A DNA stretch of 64,000 nucleotides from Eremophila alpestris peregrina. Lineage: Eukaryota; Chordata; Aves; Passeriformes; Alaudidae. Under the pieces are notes generated by a model. It was given only the letters and a program-made list of their open reading frames with translations. It did no database searches and was not told where the DNA came from. Position 1 is the first letter of the stretch. Each line of letters starts with the position of its first letter. The stretch covers positions 13,965,947-14,029,946 of the forward strand of contig WMCF01000012.1 in NCBI GenBank assembly GCA_009792885.1. The letters are read 5' to 3'. Shown piece after piece: positions 24,701 to 36,965 of the stretch. The translations under genes were made by a program, and so were the position numbers.

Positions 24701-27700
24701 ACTGTGCAGGTTTGCTTCACAAGGGCTTCAGAATTTCCCAGGAGAGTATGGTAAATCTTAGTTCAAGTCAACTTTTAGGCATATTTGGACAGACCTAGGT
24801 AACTATTACTACCAGCAAGACACAAAGAATGCTGTTATTTAAATAACCCTAAGTAATCCATTTTACTACTGAGCATGACAACAGCCTTCCTTTGGATCGT
24901 TCTTTTTTATTGTTGCTGCTGCTGTTTAAATCTCTAAAACACCTGCAAAATAATAAAATTTAATTAATTAATTAAATCCTTTTCACCTATTTTTTTTCCC
25001 AGTTAAAATTCCCATGGACAGTTAGAATTCCCACAAAAAAATATGTCATCCTATCCAGTTCAGAACTTGTGGGAGCACAAAATTAGGTGGGAGAAACTTG
25101 GGAGAGTTATGGTTTAGAATTTTCTTACCATTTCTCAGAAGAATTAAAAGTAGTATTAAAGAAAGAACTTAGAAATCCCCACTAGTGTTTAGCTACACGG
25201 CCAAGGGAAATCTGGGGCTCCTGAAGGAATTTATTTGGACTACAAAAAAATGCCTATCAGCATCATCATTCACCAAAACAACCTTAGAGAAATCAGGCAT
25301 TACATAAATTACATAACTCGGGGTACCTAACTTAGGTGATCGCCATTGTCTCTCCACAATTTAGGTACTCAAAGCTGCAGCATCTGTGTGAGCTGTCTAA
25401 AGAGAACAATCTGAACATCCCATGAATCACCATCACAGCTATTTAATTTCACTGGAATTTAGTTTTCTTAATTCCTCTAAAATCTTGCAAATGCAATTTT
25501 AAGTTCTCCAATTAGCCAGATAGGCATGATAATTCACCACATTAGTGGAGTACACTCTGCCAGTCCTTCCAGAAGACATATGATTCTTGATATCTCTTTC
25601 TAAATTAAAGCAAAACTTGGTAAAATGGCGCTGAGGAGGCTTTACACACAACACTGGCATACAGGCAGGCCATTCACATCCTAGGTAACAAAGACAGAAT
25701 TTTCATGTTCTGCAATGCTTTCAGATGTACTGCATTTAAAGCCTTAAAAAACCTAAAATGAAAAACCCCTCAAATACCAAAATTTTGCTCACTGTATCAG
25801 CCAGAAGAAGGGGATAATTATGGGTGGAATGGGTAACTATGCATGGGAAGGATAGTTGCGTAGACAGAGGGACCAGAAATATCACACTGAGAGTAAGTAA
25901 TTTTCTAAAAAGGCATTTTTCTTTAGATCTACACTTACAGTTTTCTTGATACAAGAAAATATTTGCAAATAGAAAAAGGCAGCTTCACATGTGAGAAATA
26001 TATCATTTCTCAAAAGAAAAAAATTTTAGTGTGAAATTACCCAACTGCCTGTATAACCACTACCCCTCTGTGGGTTGAATGTGGTAACCCAAAAACAATA
26101 GGTTGTTTATATACACTGTCCAAAGTAAAGAAAAATATGTATTTTAACTGGGTTTTTTTTCTCCTACTGATCCATTTTTTTGTGCCACTCAATTTGTAAC
26201 TTCTGCCAGCTATATCATTTTATCATATATTTCAGGCAACCACAGTATCTCCCCAATCATTTTGCAAGACAACTGCTCTTCATCACAGATTTATTAGGGA
26301 AGAGGGCTTGATTGCTACAAAAGCTTCCACCGATGACATGTAAGTCCTGCAGGATGCTTGAAAAACTGCTGTCTCCAATTGCAAAGGTTCTGGTGATGAA
26401 GCTGGGACAGAAGAACAAATATCGATACATTCTGTGCTCGGAAGGATCCAGTGCAGTTTGCTAATCTGGCATTCTGCACAGTAGAGACCATTTCTCTCAT
26501 GGTTTACCCAGAGGAAGAAGATGGTCTTTCCAGCCTGAAGGCAAAATGCATGGGTGATTACAAAATGGCAGCAACAAAATGAGAAATTCGGTGGAAAAAT
26601 AAAGTTGTTTTCGGCAGATGTGAGTGTTTTTAACTTTACACTTTCACACAGTCAGAAAAACCCCCTCAAACTTAAAATCTGGTCACTGGAATAGTTAATG
26701 AAATACATATCCATCACAATACACCTTTTCCAAAGGAGTCTTTAAAACACAATACAGCACGCCACTTCAATGACAAGAAAGATGGGCACCTTCTTGATAT
26801 TTACATGGCCCCCTGAACCACGTTGATGGGGGAATCTTATCACAATACAGCTAAATCCCCTTAGTAGTCAATAAATCATATATGCACAAGTTTGTAACAT
26901 TTGTATTGGTAATATATTATACATCATTTGTGCATAATATAATGATATATAATTTATATTATCCTCAAAATTTGCAAATGGATAATTTAGTAATGCATTT
27001 TGCCATTGCAATGATGTGTCTGTATATACATCAACACAGTACTGTCTTTATAAATATTTATGTGCCATTATTAATCAATTAAACGGGCCAATCTATTCTA
27101 AAATAAATTTAGAAAGAAGCTTTTTAATTTCTGTGGGTTTTATCTAGAAAGAGAATTCAACAGCTTCAAATTGAGCTCTCAAGATTGGGATGTGCAGAAG
27201 ATTCAATCAGGAACCATAGAATAACTTTTCCAAAAGCCTATTAATAGGAAAGCCCTTTTATTTTTTCTAAAAACTTCTCTAAATAAAGGCAAAGGTTGTA
27301 TGCAAACCAAATCACATTTCTGATTAGCAATTCTGTGCGAAATTTAGAAAAGGCATCTCTGGAAAGCAGAACTTCTCACACTGAAATATCCAACCTCCAA
27401 CAAAAACCAAAAAAGATCTTCTCCTTCTGAGAAAAGTAAGAAAAACTGAAGAGGAATTCTCACTCTTTTTGCTGTTTTAGTCACATCTCACAGAAGTGAA
27501 CTCACTATTGAATTTCAGGTGAAGAGAGTTACCGAAAATGAGCTGAGGAGTGGAAGATTCTCATGTGTTTGTCCTCCATCATGAACAGACATCTTCAGAG
27601 GAAGATTGTTATGCCACTTAAAAGTTCAAACCCATAAATGATTAATCCAGGATCTGTGAACTCAGTAAGTAATATTGGAATTAACTGCAACTGTAACACA

Positions 27701-30700
27701 CATCAGCATGTTTTCAAGACTGAGAATATTTTGACTTTCCAGCTTTAGTTTTTTTGAACATTTGCTGTTTTCCATCAGAGGAGACACTGAAGCACAGTGT
27801 TATCCATCTATTGGACCTAAAACTGTCCTTGAAATCACATATGATATACAGTATAAAGAATCTTAGTTCAAGAATTGCTAATTCGTCAAGTAAAAACCCC
27901 AGTTTTCTGGAGTTCCCTTTTTATGCATATAACACTCACTGTGTTTCACATCTGACAATTGAAGAAAAGAAAGAAAAGAGTGGTTTTACAGTTATAAAAG
28001 TCTTGGCCATTCTGTCATAATTCTCACCATGTGTGAAATACGCTGGTGTTAAAAAACAAATGTTCTATTGCCAGTTGTGTTTTTGAAAAGCAAGCAGATT
28101 TATGCAACACACGACAGTGATTTTCCAGCAACAGTTTGACAGTGCATGGGCCCCGTAGTTGAAATTTTTTGCTCTAATCTTTGTTTATAGTAGAAGTAAA
28201 TAATCCAAACAAAGAACATTCCACTATGCAGGGCTGATGGCTTTGTGATAAGGCAGAGCCTGGCACGAATGACAGAGCCAGCAGTCTATTGAGGTAAAAA
28301 CCAGCACTCTGATAAGTAAAACTGTCTTCTGATTTATAGACCTTAAGTTGGCTTTTTAACCCTTGAATCATGAAAATCTGCACCATTCAAAGGCCTGTGA
28401 GGAAAGGCATGTAAAAGAAAAAAAAAAAAAAAGAAAAACTTGAAAGGAATTTTTAGAAGAAAAATTGTAGTGGCTAAGATGTTACTTTTATTATCAGAAA
28501 ATCACCTTAAACCTGAATTTTAAGTATACTACATGTAAGAACTTTCCCTGATCAATTTTTGTATTGAACACAGAACATCTCAAAGAACATTTGAAAAACA
28601 AAATCATTTAAGATCAATCCTTTCTTTGTTTACACAAAAATAAATGGGCTTGAAAAAATAATGAATATTTATCTTGCAAAATTTATGATGTCAGATACAA
28701 CATGATACATGGCCTTTGGTGTCAGTCATATCTTCCATATACAAGTCCTGAGAGACTCTGGTCCTCAGGCAGATTGAAAAGACTTTCGGTTCTTCCATAC
28801 AGTATTTCCAATAGTTAATTCAATTGTTAATATTTAATAGCAAACAGCCCTGAGAACTGCTGCAACCCTTTTCCAAAGAGCTCCTAAATGCAGAAGACAG
28901 TTATATATTTGCATATATGAATAATCACTTAATAAACAATGTTATTTGATTTTCAGCTCTCCCCCCAGCATTGGCTAAGTAGACTCTTGCTCACAGAATT
29001 CATGTGGCTTTTTGACCAAGGGACCTGTACAATTAAATGTACAGTCCTGCTACGGTGTTAACATCTGAAACTGGTGTTTGCCAATTCTTTTTGCAGTCTA
29101 ACTGTCTTGTTAGCTGAGAGATAGACCTGTATTTCATCAGAGATGAGAGGTAGCTTATACATTCATAAATTGGGATTTGTGGACCATGCTTGAAAGAAAA
29201 AAAAAGGCACGGAAGGATAGCTAATAAACAGTGTCACAGCATCAAAGTTACATTCCAGAAATGGAACTATGAATTCACAGAATTCAGGTTCTTGAATTAC
29301 AACATCCTAGTTTCCAAATGCAAATACGCTGGTACACAAAGTACAATCTCAATTAAATCCACCTTTAGGTCTATGAAAATTTCCAGGCATCTCAGCAATC
29401 TGTGCAAATGAAGCATTTTTTTCAGTGAGATCAGATACCAAGACTAGAAATTTTCCCCAAAAACTATAATTTCTACAAGACCTATTTCACAGTTCTAGAT
29501 CCTACTACACCTATGCCTAACAGTTTATTCAGTAATGCCTGAGTCGTACTAGAAAGGGTTCTGGGCACTGAGAGAGGGAAGACTGAAGGACTGACTACTA
29601 TTTCTGCAATCTTTTCGTAATCATCAAAAATGTAATAGGCTCCACTCAAGACATAGCTCATTCCCAAATACGATTTCACAGGAGAGGGAGTGAAAGAAAT
29701 CGTGAGATGTGTTTCCTTCTCATTTCCTACAAGCCTGTTGTAGCAGACAAGTCATTGCAATCTTAAACTATGTCAGACCAGGAATGGGAAGCTGGTATGT
29801 TGGCCTTAGTGGCACTGTATTTTTCATTGCTGCCTATAGGCCACTAGTAACTTCAGGGACTTTTTATTAATAGAATTTTAAATACAAAGCTTCCTTATTT
29901 TTGAACACTATCTTAATGATTATTAATATTTAAGCTACTAAAAACCACTTGCCAATATTTTGACCAACTAAAGTAATTTGACCAAATTTTTCATTATAAA
30001 ACTTAACCACCTGAAACAGGGCCTCAGTTTCAAAGACTATTTCTGTTAGCCATCTGAGTGCCTACACATGGCAGCTACTCATTGAAATGCAATATAACCC
30101 TACCTATAAAACCCCTTTATTTTTGAGACAGGATATTTCTTTCAGTGTTGTACAGCTTTTTTGAAAGAATCAAAACCAAATACATTATTTGCAAAATTAT
30201 CTGTCCCCTTCAGCATATCTAACTTTGATTCAGTACAGCACAGAAGATCAGCAGTCAGCAAGGCACGATAATTTCTCAGTTCTATATAATCTATCATGGC
30301 CTTTAATAAGCCACCATAGTCAAAGCCTGTGAATTTGTTTCAGTACGTGAACATAGATGTTATAGTAATGTTTACTATACAAAACTAAAATACTTTAAAA
30401 CTAAACAAGTTAATTTTACATAAGCAGAAAATAGTTCTTTCAGTAGCACAGGATGATCAAGATGTATGACCATAAAATCAAAATAATGCAAGGCAAGATA
30501 TTACACCACTAAAAAGTTATCTTCTATGGAACTATAATTCCAGATGCAGAACCTATATGCAAAACCTCTGACACAGTTTTGTAGAAAAAATTATAAAATA
30601 GGATTTCTTCATTAAGTTGATATGCTGCTCCAAAAAAAAGTGCAAACTTTTTTAATAGGGAGAACTTCCTTGGCTTTTAAGATTTGGTACCTCAAAAAAA

Positions 30701-31030
30701 CCCTATGTTCCATTTTTTACAAAACCCTGCAAACCTCAAAAAGCAATTAGAAAGCCAAAACCACTTACAATGCCAGGTGTCACAATTCAGTTTTACTGAA
30801 GCCTCAACAACAAAAAAAAAAAAGCCCTCAGCATACTATTTAAAAAAATTATTTTAGTGACATCTGATTTTGCTCTCAGATACAAAAGAAAGGCATTAAA
30901 GTGTACTATGATAGGACAGACTTCCACACGAACAGAATATTGATGGTTAGTTCTGCAGTGGGATTGAAAATGAAACCTTCTGCCATTTGTAAAGTAAAAA
31001 AAAAAATTAATGGACACCCAAAAGGAACCA

Positions 31031-31039
31031 TAGCCTGAC

Positions 31040-31114
<75 letters not shown>

Positions 31115-31144
31115 NACCTGACCAAAAAAAAAAAAAAAAAAAAA
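31031..31144. repeat. Poly-A tract interrupted by one N and a repeated flank
   Basis: A run of 74 A (31041-31114) is followed by a single N (31115), then ACCTGACC, then 21 more A (31124-31144). The bases just before the first run end in CCTGACC, the same word that reappears after the N. The repeated flank beside an ambiguous base suggests the homopolymer was joined imperfectly in assembly. The apparent poly-phenylalanine minus-strand frames here are artefacts. Confidence 0.9.
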
Positions 31145-34100
31145 GGAGTTTAAAAAAAGTCTAAAGAGAGAAAATAGAAAAGAATCAGCAGAAAGAGCAC
31201 CTGAAGTCAAGTAAGTACAAGGACTGATTGTGCCCAGTATTTTGGGAGTAATTAATTGTTCAGGAACAGTTCATCCATGTGGAAGTCCGAGTCATATAAG
31301 GCTGCAAAGGTCAGTGAGACCTCTGGTGATCAAGTCAGTAAGTACTAGCCACACATGCTAGACTGTCTTGAAGTAAAATTAAACTGTAGACACCACAAAT
31401 CCTATTATTTATACATAGCAAGGAACACCCAGCTTCGTTATAATACCTCTACTGCACTGCTTTCTCATTGTTCTCTTAAACTCTACCACAACTTGCAAAG
31501 TAAGGAGTTCTCAGAATATTATCACAACACTGAAAAATAAAACTACTATCTCTGACCCCCAGCTGATACCAGGAGCACTATGTACTTTGGAGGTGATCAT
31601 ATTAAAGATCTTGAAAACTTCCTGTTACGAACATCTTTTTCATTTTGTCTGCCTTGAGCATGCTTATGCTGAGCTTCTGGCCTGTGCCAGGCGTCAGTTT
31701 CAGGCTGATTAGTAATAACTACTGCAGTAGTGGAAGCAGAAGTAAAGGTTCAGTATCAATAGCTAATTTATTTCTCATTGTTTACTGAACAATTTATATG
31801 AATGTTTCCTGTATGTTCCTTGTGGTACCAGCTCCAGTATTGTCAAGCCAGGACATAAGCCTGTTTGCAGAAACATGTTAGAACTCTAGAGCTACATTCC
31901 CTAAAGCTTCAGTCCGAATTGAAGGTGAACCAGCCTGATGTGGCTGAGGTTGACGAGGCAGTTGTTTGCAAATGTTTGTTCTTATAGCCAGGAAGAGAAA
32001 ACTGATGTGTCTTCCTTTAAAAATGGCAACATCTTTATTAGAGGGATATTAATTCTTCACAAGTATGCACTCAGTCATGGCATTTCCTTCCTTGTAAGGC
32101 TCTTGGTGGAACTTTAGGTTGTTCTTGTGATTGTTTTGTTCTCTTTGATTCAGGTAAATAGTGGCAGTTTTGGGATAAAGTGAAGTATTTAGAGTAGGAT
32201 TCTTTTCTCCTAATACCTACAAGGTAAATAACTTGGTGGGATAGACTCCTGCTCATGTCACTATAGAAAATAGTGGCATTTCTAGATCACGACTCAAACT
32301 ATCATTTTATAGATCTGCTGCAGGATAACAGAAATCTCATTACAGAAGGATCAGGTTTTTTTTTTTCCCCTGACAGAAAGAAAAATCTACATGATCAGCT
32401 CTTGCGGGAGGACTATCACATACATCTCCAGAGTTAGGCAAGCTGAACTGCACTCTTTAAAATGGAATGGGAAGGTCTGCAAAATGCTCACAACTGACAT
32501 CAAACAAACTCTGAATGGACCAAATGTCACACCATTTTATGGTTCCTGAAGATCTGGCAAAATCAACATCAAAAGAAGGGGCAAATATATTTATCTGTTC
32601 TAAGATATCTTTTATAAATCTTTTCAGCATCTTACAGAGTGGAAATAAACCACCTATTTAAGGAAGTAAGGAAAAAAATATATAATTTCTGTTTTGGAGC
32701 TACCTATTTGCTACCTATTTCAATGATCAACTCAGAAAAGACCAAAAATAAACTGGAACTTCTGCTCCAGAGGCTTAATCAATCATGAAGGCAAGGCACT
32801 CCCAGAAGCATCCATCAGAAGGACAAAACAAATCCTGAATGGCCTCTATTGACAAAAACACAAAGAAAGAAAAATCAACCCCCAAATGAAAATGGAAAAA
32901 CAAACAAACTACAAACACCAAAACGACCGCCAGCATGTGCTCATGGAATCAAGAAACATATCATGCATGTATGTGCCCACGGGCAGGGCATTGAAGCTAA
33001 CATGCAGTCTCAGGTATAAAATTCCTGGCTACTGGAAAACAATTTGAATGCTCTCTAATTCTGCTTTGTGTGATACATACTAAACAGGCTATATCTATAT
33101 ATATTTTGTATAGCTTTCAAGGATAGGTTGGAGGTTTTAGATGAAATATGAAGCACAAAAAATTTCAAGGAAGCACCATTAGCAGCCCAAACAAATTTTG
33201 TTGCCAAGTAACTTCAAAGTATTGCCTGTGGTTCCTTCTCTAGTGTTATTTATGGCATCTCCATCAGCCTTTATATTTTTGAAGCAAAAGAACTCACTTA
33301 GTGCATGAAATGTTAACACAAGGGGATACTTGTATGGCATGTTTGTGATACTTAATGCCAGGATTAAACATTCTCTTTTTCAGAAGTCAACATGTGCAGT
33401 TTTCCAAATTCTTTGCCTATTCCCTTTGTCTTCTACATTCAATTACTTCTGAGAGAAAGATAATTAGAACATGCAAAAGCTAGGTGTTTCATCAGATTTC
33501 TAAAAATGGCAGTTCCTCATCAAGCCTTTAAAAACACAGTTGTGTCAACAAAGAATACACCCTTTTATTCTGTCACCCAAATTCCTTTATCTTAAATATT
33601 CTACACTACTTCCTCTCTGCTTTTTTTCTCCTAGGAAAAAATCCTAATATTCTGATTTGTTGAATATGGTCACCTGCAATTAAATGATCATGAAATACAT
33701 TTATCTGAAATTATTGTCAGGTAGAGAAGAGATCTTCATGATTCTTTTAAACATCTGCTTTCTTAGGACAGTCATATTTTCACAAATATTTTTACTCTCC
33801 CAAGTTTAGTCACAACGATAAGGTGAGGATAAATGGTTTTTGTTAGGTAAAACACAAAATAAGGAGTCTCAATTTTTTAGTCTTCACTGCAGAGTAATAA
33901 TTATTTGCAATTTCTTCATAGTCTCTTTATATTTTAAATTTTATCTTTTTCAAAATTTTCTCATGATGCTCACCACACTGGTGCTGTTTTTGTGAGCTGG
34001 TGATTTCATTTATCAAAAAACCCGTTTTAAGACCTTATATCTCCCTTTCTTAGCCAAAGCTGTAATTCAATAAGTCTTTTCCCCTCTGAATCCTCTTTTC

Positions 34101-34945
34101 AAAAAGCAAGAACTGCAGGTGAAACTACTGGAGAAATGTCTCGGAATGTCCACAAGAATGCTGCTAAAAATAATGCTGATTCAGGTCTGAGGATCTCCTT
34201 AGGCAGAAGAAGATCTTCAGTTTTTAAGGGAAAAAGCAATTTTGGCTAAGACACATCTTTGGACATATTTACCTCCTTTTCAAGGCTTGATGAGGAGTCT
34301 TGGCACCAAGTCTAAGTAAAAATAGAATATTTTCACTAATGCCTTCACTCAGTCGTAACAAACTTGTGTGTCCTACTGAAAACTTATTCTGTTGAAGAAA
34401 TTCTAAATTTAGTCTTGCATTCCTGTAGTTCTTTATATCTGTCATTAACTGTGAAAAGGAGTAAGCCTGCTGACTCTTCTGCAAGGGACTTGGGGCTGCT
34501 AATGCAACAGAGAGATGCAAATCATATCATAAAATAATGCCAATTGCAAAGCCAATTACTCTTTCCATTTCACTCCTTTGTTCTCCATTCCCCTTTTACT
34601 GAATAATTACACTGGACAGGCAGTCGACACTCTTGAGTTGAACTGAAAGATTAGTTAATCAATAAAACCATTTCACTTCTTCAGGTTTTATATGTGGGTC
34701 ACTTGACAGCTCAACTCCTTACCAAATGTAAGGACCCCATCCAGTGTTTTCTGCCAGTGAAAACAGTTATCAGCACTCCTAGGTTGCCATTTCTACATTG
34801 TTGTAGAAGTGACTAGGAGAAGACAGGATGTATGGTATCAAGTGAAAGAACTGTTCACTTATTCTCTTCCGTTTCAGGGAGGAAGGCAGACCAACAAGAA
34901 CAAACCTCTCTTTTTCAACGTCCTTCCTCACAGGACAGTATTATT

Positions 34946-35062
34946 AAAAAGAAAAAAACAAAAAAAACCAAACCAAAACAAAACAAAACAAAAAAACCCC
35001 ACAAACAAACAAACAAATAAAACCCCACAAAAAACCCCCCAAAAAAACAAAAAACCAAAATG
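34946..35062. repeat. A/C-rich (AAAAC)n/(CAAA)n low-complexity tract
   Basis: AAAACAAAACAAAAC and CAAACAAACAAAC runs merge with C-containing A runs for over 100 bp. The lysine/asparagine/threonine-rich frames across it are compositional. Confidence 0.88.
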
Positions 35063-36469
35063 GTGTTAAAGCAGGAAAAATGAACTATGCAGGTTGATGA
35101 TTACAGGCAATAAGGGAAAAAATACAGAAATGCTTCACCAGAGACTAAAAAGAGCTGAGTTAGTGACAAAAGCTAATCAAAGAATGCATGAAAAGAAAAA
35201 ATGCTACCAAAGTGAAAGCGGGAAATCATCTAAGAGATGGTGTCATGGCCCCCAGAATCTCGTTTTTTTCTATTTTATATGTTGGGTTGAAGATCTTGTA
35301 GGGAAGTGGCTGACTCATTAGGTCCAGACTTGGCTAGACAGCAGAAGCTACCTGTAAGTATTTTTAAAATGGAGCTCCAAGGTTTTCAGTTCTGAAAACA
35401 ATCACAATTTTATAATCAAGGTTTTGTTTTCCTAAGTCGAGTTTTCTGTGTTCATTTAAAAGAAAGAGAGAAAAGAAAAAAAAAAAAAAGAAAAAAAAAA
35501 AGCTGAAATCTTGAATTCCAGACACTGCAGGAAACTTTTTTCTGAATCGAAGTATCTAACTTTTTTGAGGGTCGCTTACCACCATTAGGAAACACTGAAA
35601 AAAAAAGTCATGTGCAAAGTCTACCTACCTCACCATGTGGCCAAATAAACTTGATTCTCATCTTGCAGTGATTAATGGAACTTGATTGATTTCAGGAACT
35701 CTTCTGTTTCACACTGGAACAGCTACTCTCGTTTATTCTGACTCAAAACAAAACCAAAATGATGGCTGACTTGACTCCTCCTACATGCCACAAAGTAATG
35801 CAGCTCCTCTGTGCTCATTTGGATGTCCATTGCTTTAGTATAAGATCAGGATTATTAAAAGACATTGAAATGTAAAAGGAATTTATTGTTGGAAACAAGA
35901 TCTTCACACAACATAATTTTTAAGCTTTTTTTAAGTGGACTTAAAATCTGCTACAACGGCCCTGGAAAAGATTCAGAAATTTCAGCACAATGTATTGTCT
36001 CGAAATTCTATTACAGTGACATTTGACTGATTTATATTCTTCTTTTAGATTTTGCTCTAACCAGCACCTTTATTATGTGACCTTTAGTCTGGATGGCCTC
36101 CAGGGCACTATATACAATAGCTGCTTCCACACCACTAGCTCAACTACAAGCCAGCTGACTTCTGTGCTAATTGCTGGATTTGAAACTTCCTTTCCTCTAC
36201 AAAGTTCCAATTAAGAGCCAAGTATTTAGAGTAGGGACTCTGGATCTAATCTGAGTTTTCTAACTTTTTTTTCTGAGAAAGATGTTGCAGCCTGTTTTCT
36301 GCTCAGGGAGACAAGTTAGCATTGACACAGTAAAAATACTCTCCAGAAGTGTGCAGCAAAACTAAGAATGCATGAAATGGAGTACTGCTATCAGAAATGC
36401 TAGCTATTTGCAGAATTCTTATGTCAACAGGACCAGTAAACAAGTGTTAATATTTCTAGTGGAAGGAGC

Positions 36470-36965
36470 ATCCATAGGGAGTTCAGTGTAGTTAGCTGCA
36501 CAGAGCAAAGAATCAGATCGGAGAGGGAATTGTGTCAGCTCTGGCATGTCGGCAGTATATGGCTGTCAGGAGTGTGAAATGGAGCTGCTTCAAAGCTGAG
36601 TAGGCTGTGACCTGAATGCTGCACGTCCATGCACTCAGTGTGAGAGGATCAATGACAGCATTTGCTGGGCTCTAGTCATCCCCTCTGCTAATGAAAGCAG
36701 TCCTGAAAGGCATAATGCAGGGCCTCTAGGCAGCCTAAAGCCTAGCATTAGCTGAGTTTGTTATAAGCTTGGCTGGCGAGTGCACTGAGTACCAAAGGCC
36801 CCCTCCTCTGTTGCTCTCTCCCACCAACTCCCCCCGGCTGTCTGTTTAGTGTCACTCAGCTGGGATGGATCCCGTTAAAGATCTGACGCTTAGCAAGGAC
36901 TCAGAGGTGTCTGGAACGCCTGCCTCTAATCATAAACACCACAGCTGGCAATGATGTGGTCGAGG
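36470..36965. promoter_or_regulatory. Candidate intronic regulatory element (GC-richer block)
   Basis: This block stands out from its AT-rich surroundings by higher GC and sequence complexity with few homopolymers. It contains two CAGCTG E-boxes (36857-36862 and 36942-36947), a forkhead-type ATAAACA (36932-36938) and an adjacent TAATC homeodomain-type core. There is no supported open frame and no CpG island. An enhancer or alternative-promoter role within BNC2 is inference. BNC2 is known in mammals for several promoters and extensive alternative splicing, so an unrecognised alternative exon is a second possibility. Confidence 0.35.

Larger units (their letters stand above)
15709..36465. other. 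Long unique AT-rich intron stretch
   Basis: About 20.7 kb without any gene, RNA gene or sizeable transposon I can identify. It contains a 13-bp tandem duplication (15941-15972), a G/T-rich low-complexity tract (17390-17520), poly-T (19755-19772), hairpins (21060-21107 and 21749-21769), an A/T tetranucleotide run near 24958-24975, poly-A with an ambiguous base (31041-31144), and A/C-rich tracts (34946-35062). Short frames on both strands lack recognisable motifs. Confidence 0.6.

Noticed and set aside
30793..31210. Poly-phenylalanine proteins on the minus strand
   Set aside because: They translate a poly-A tract with an ambiguous base, not a gene.
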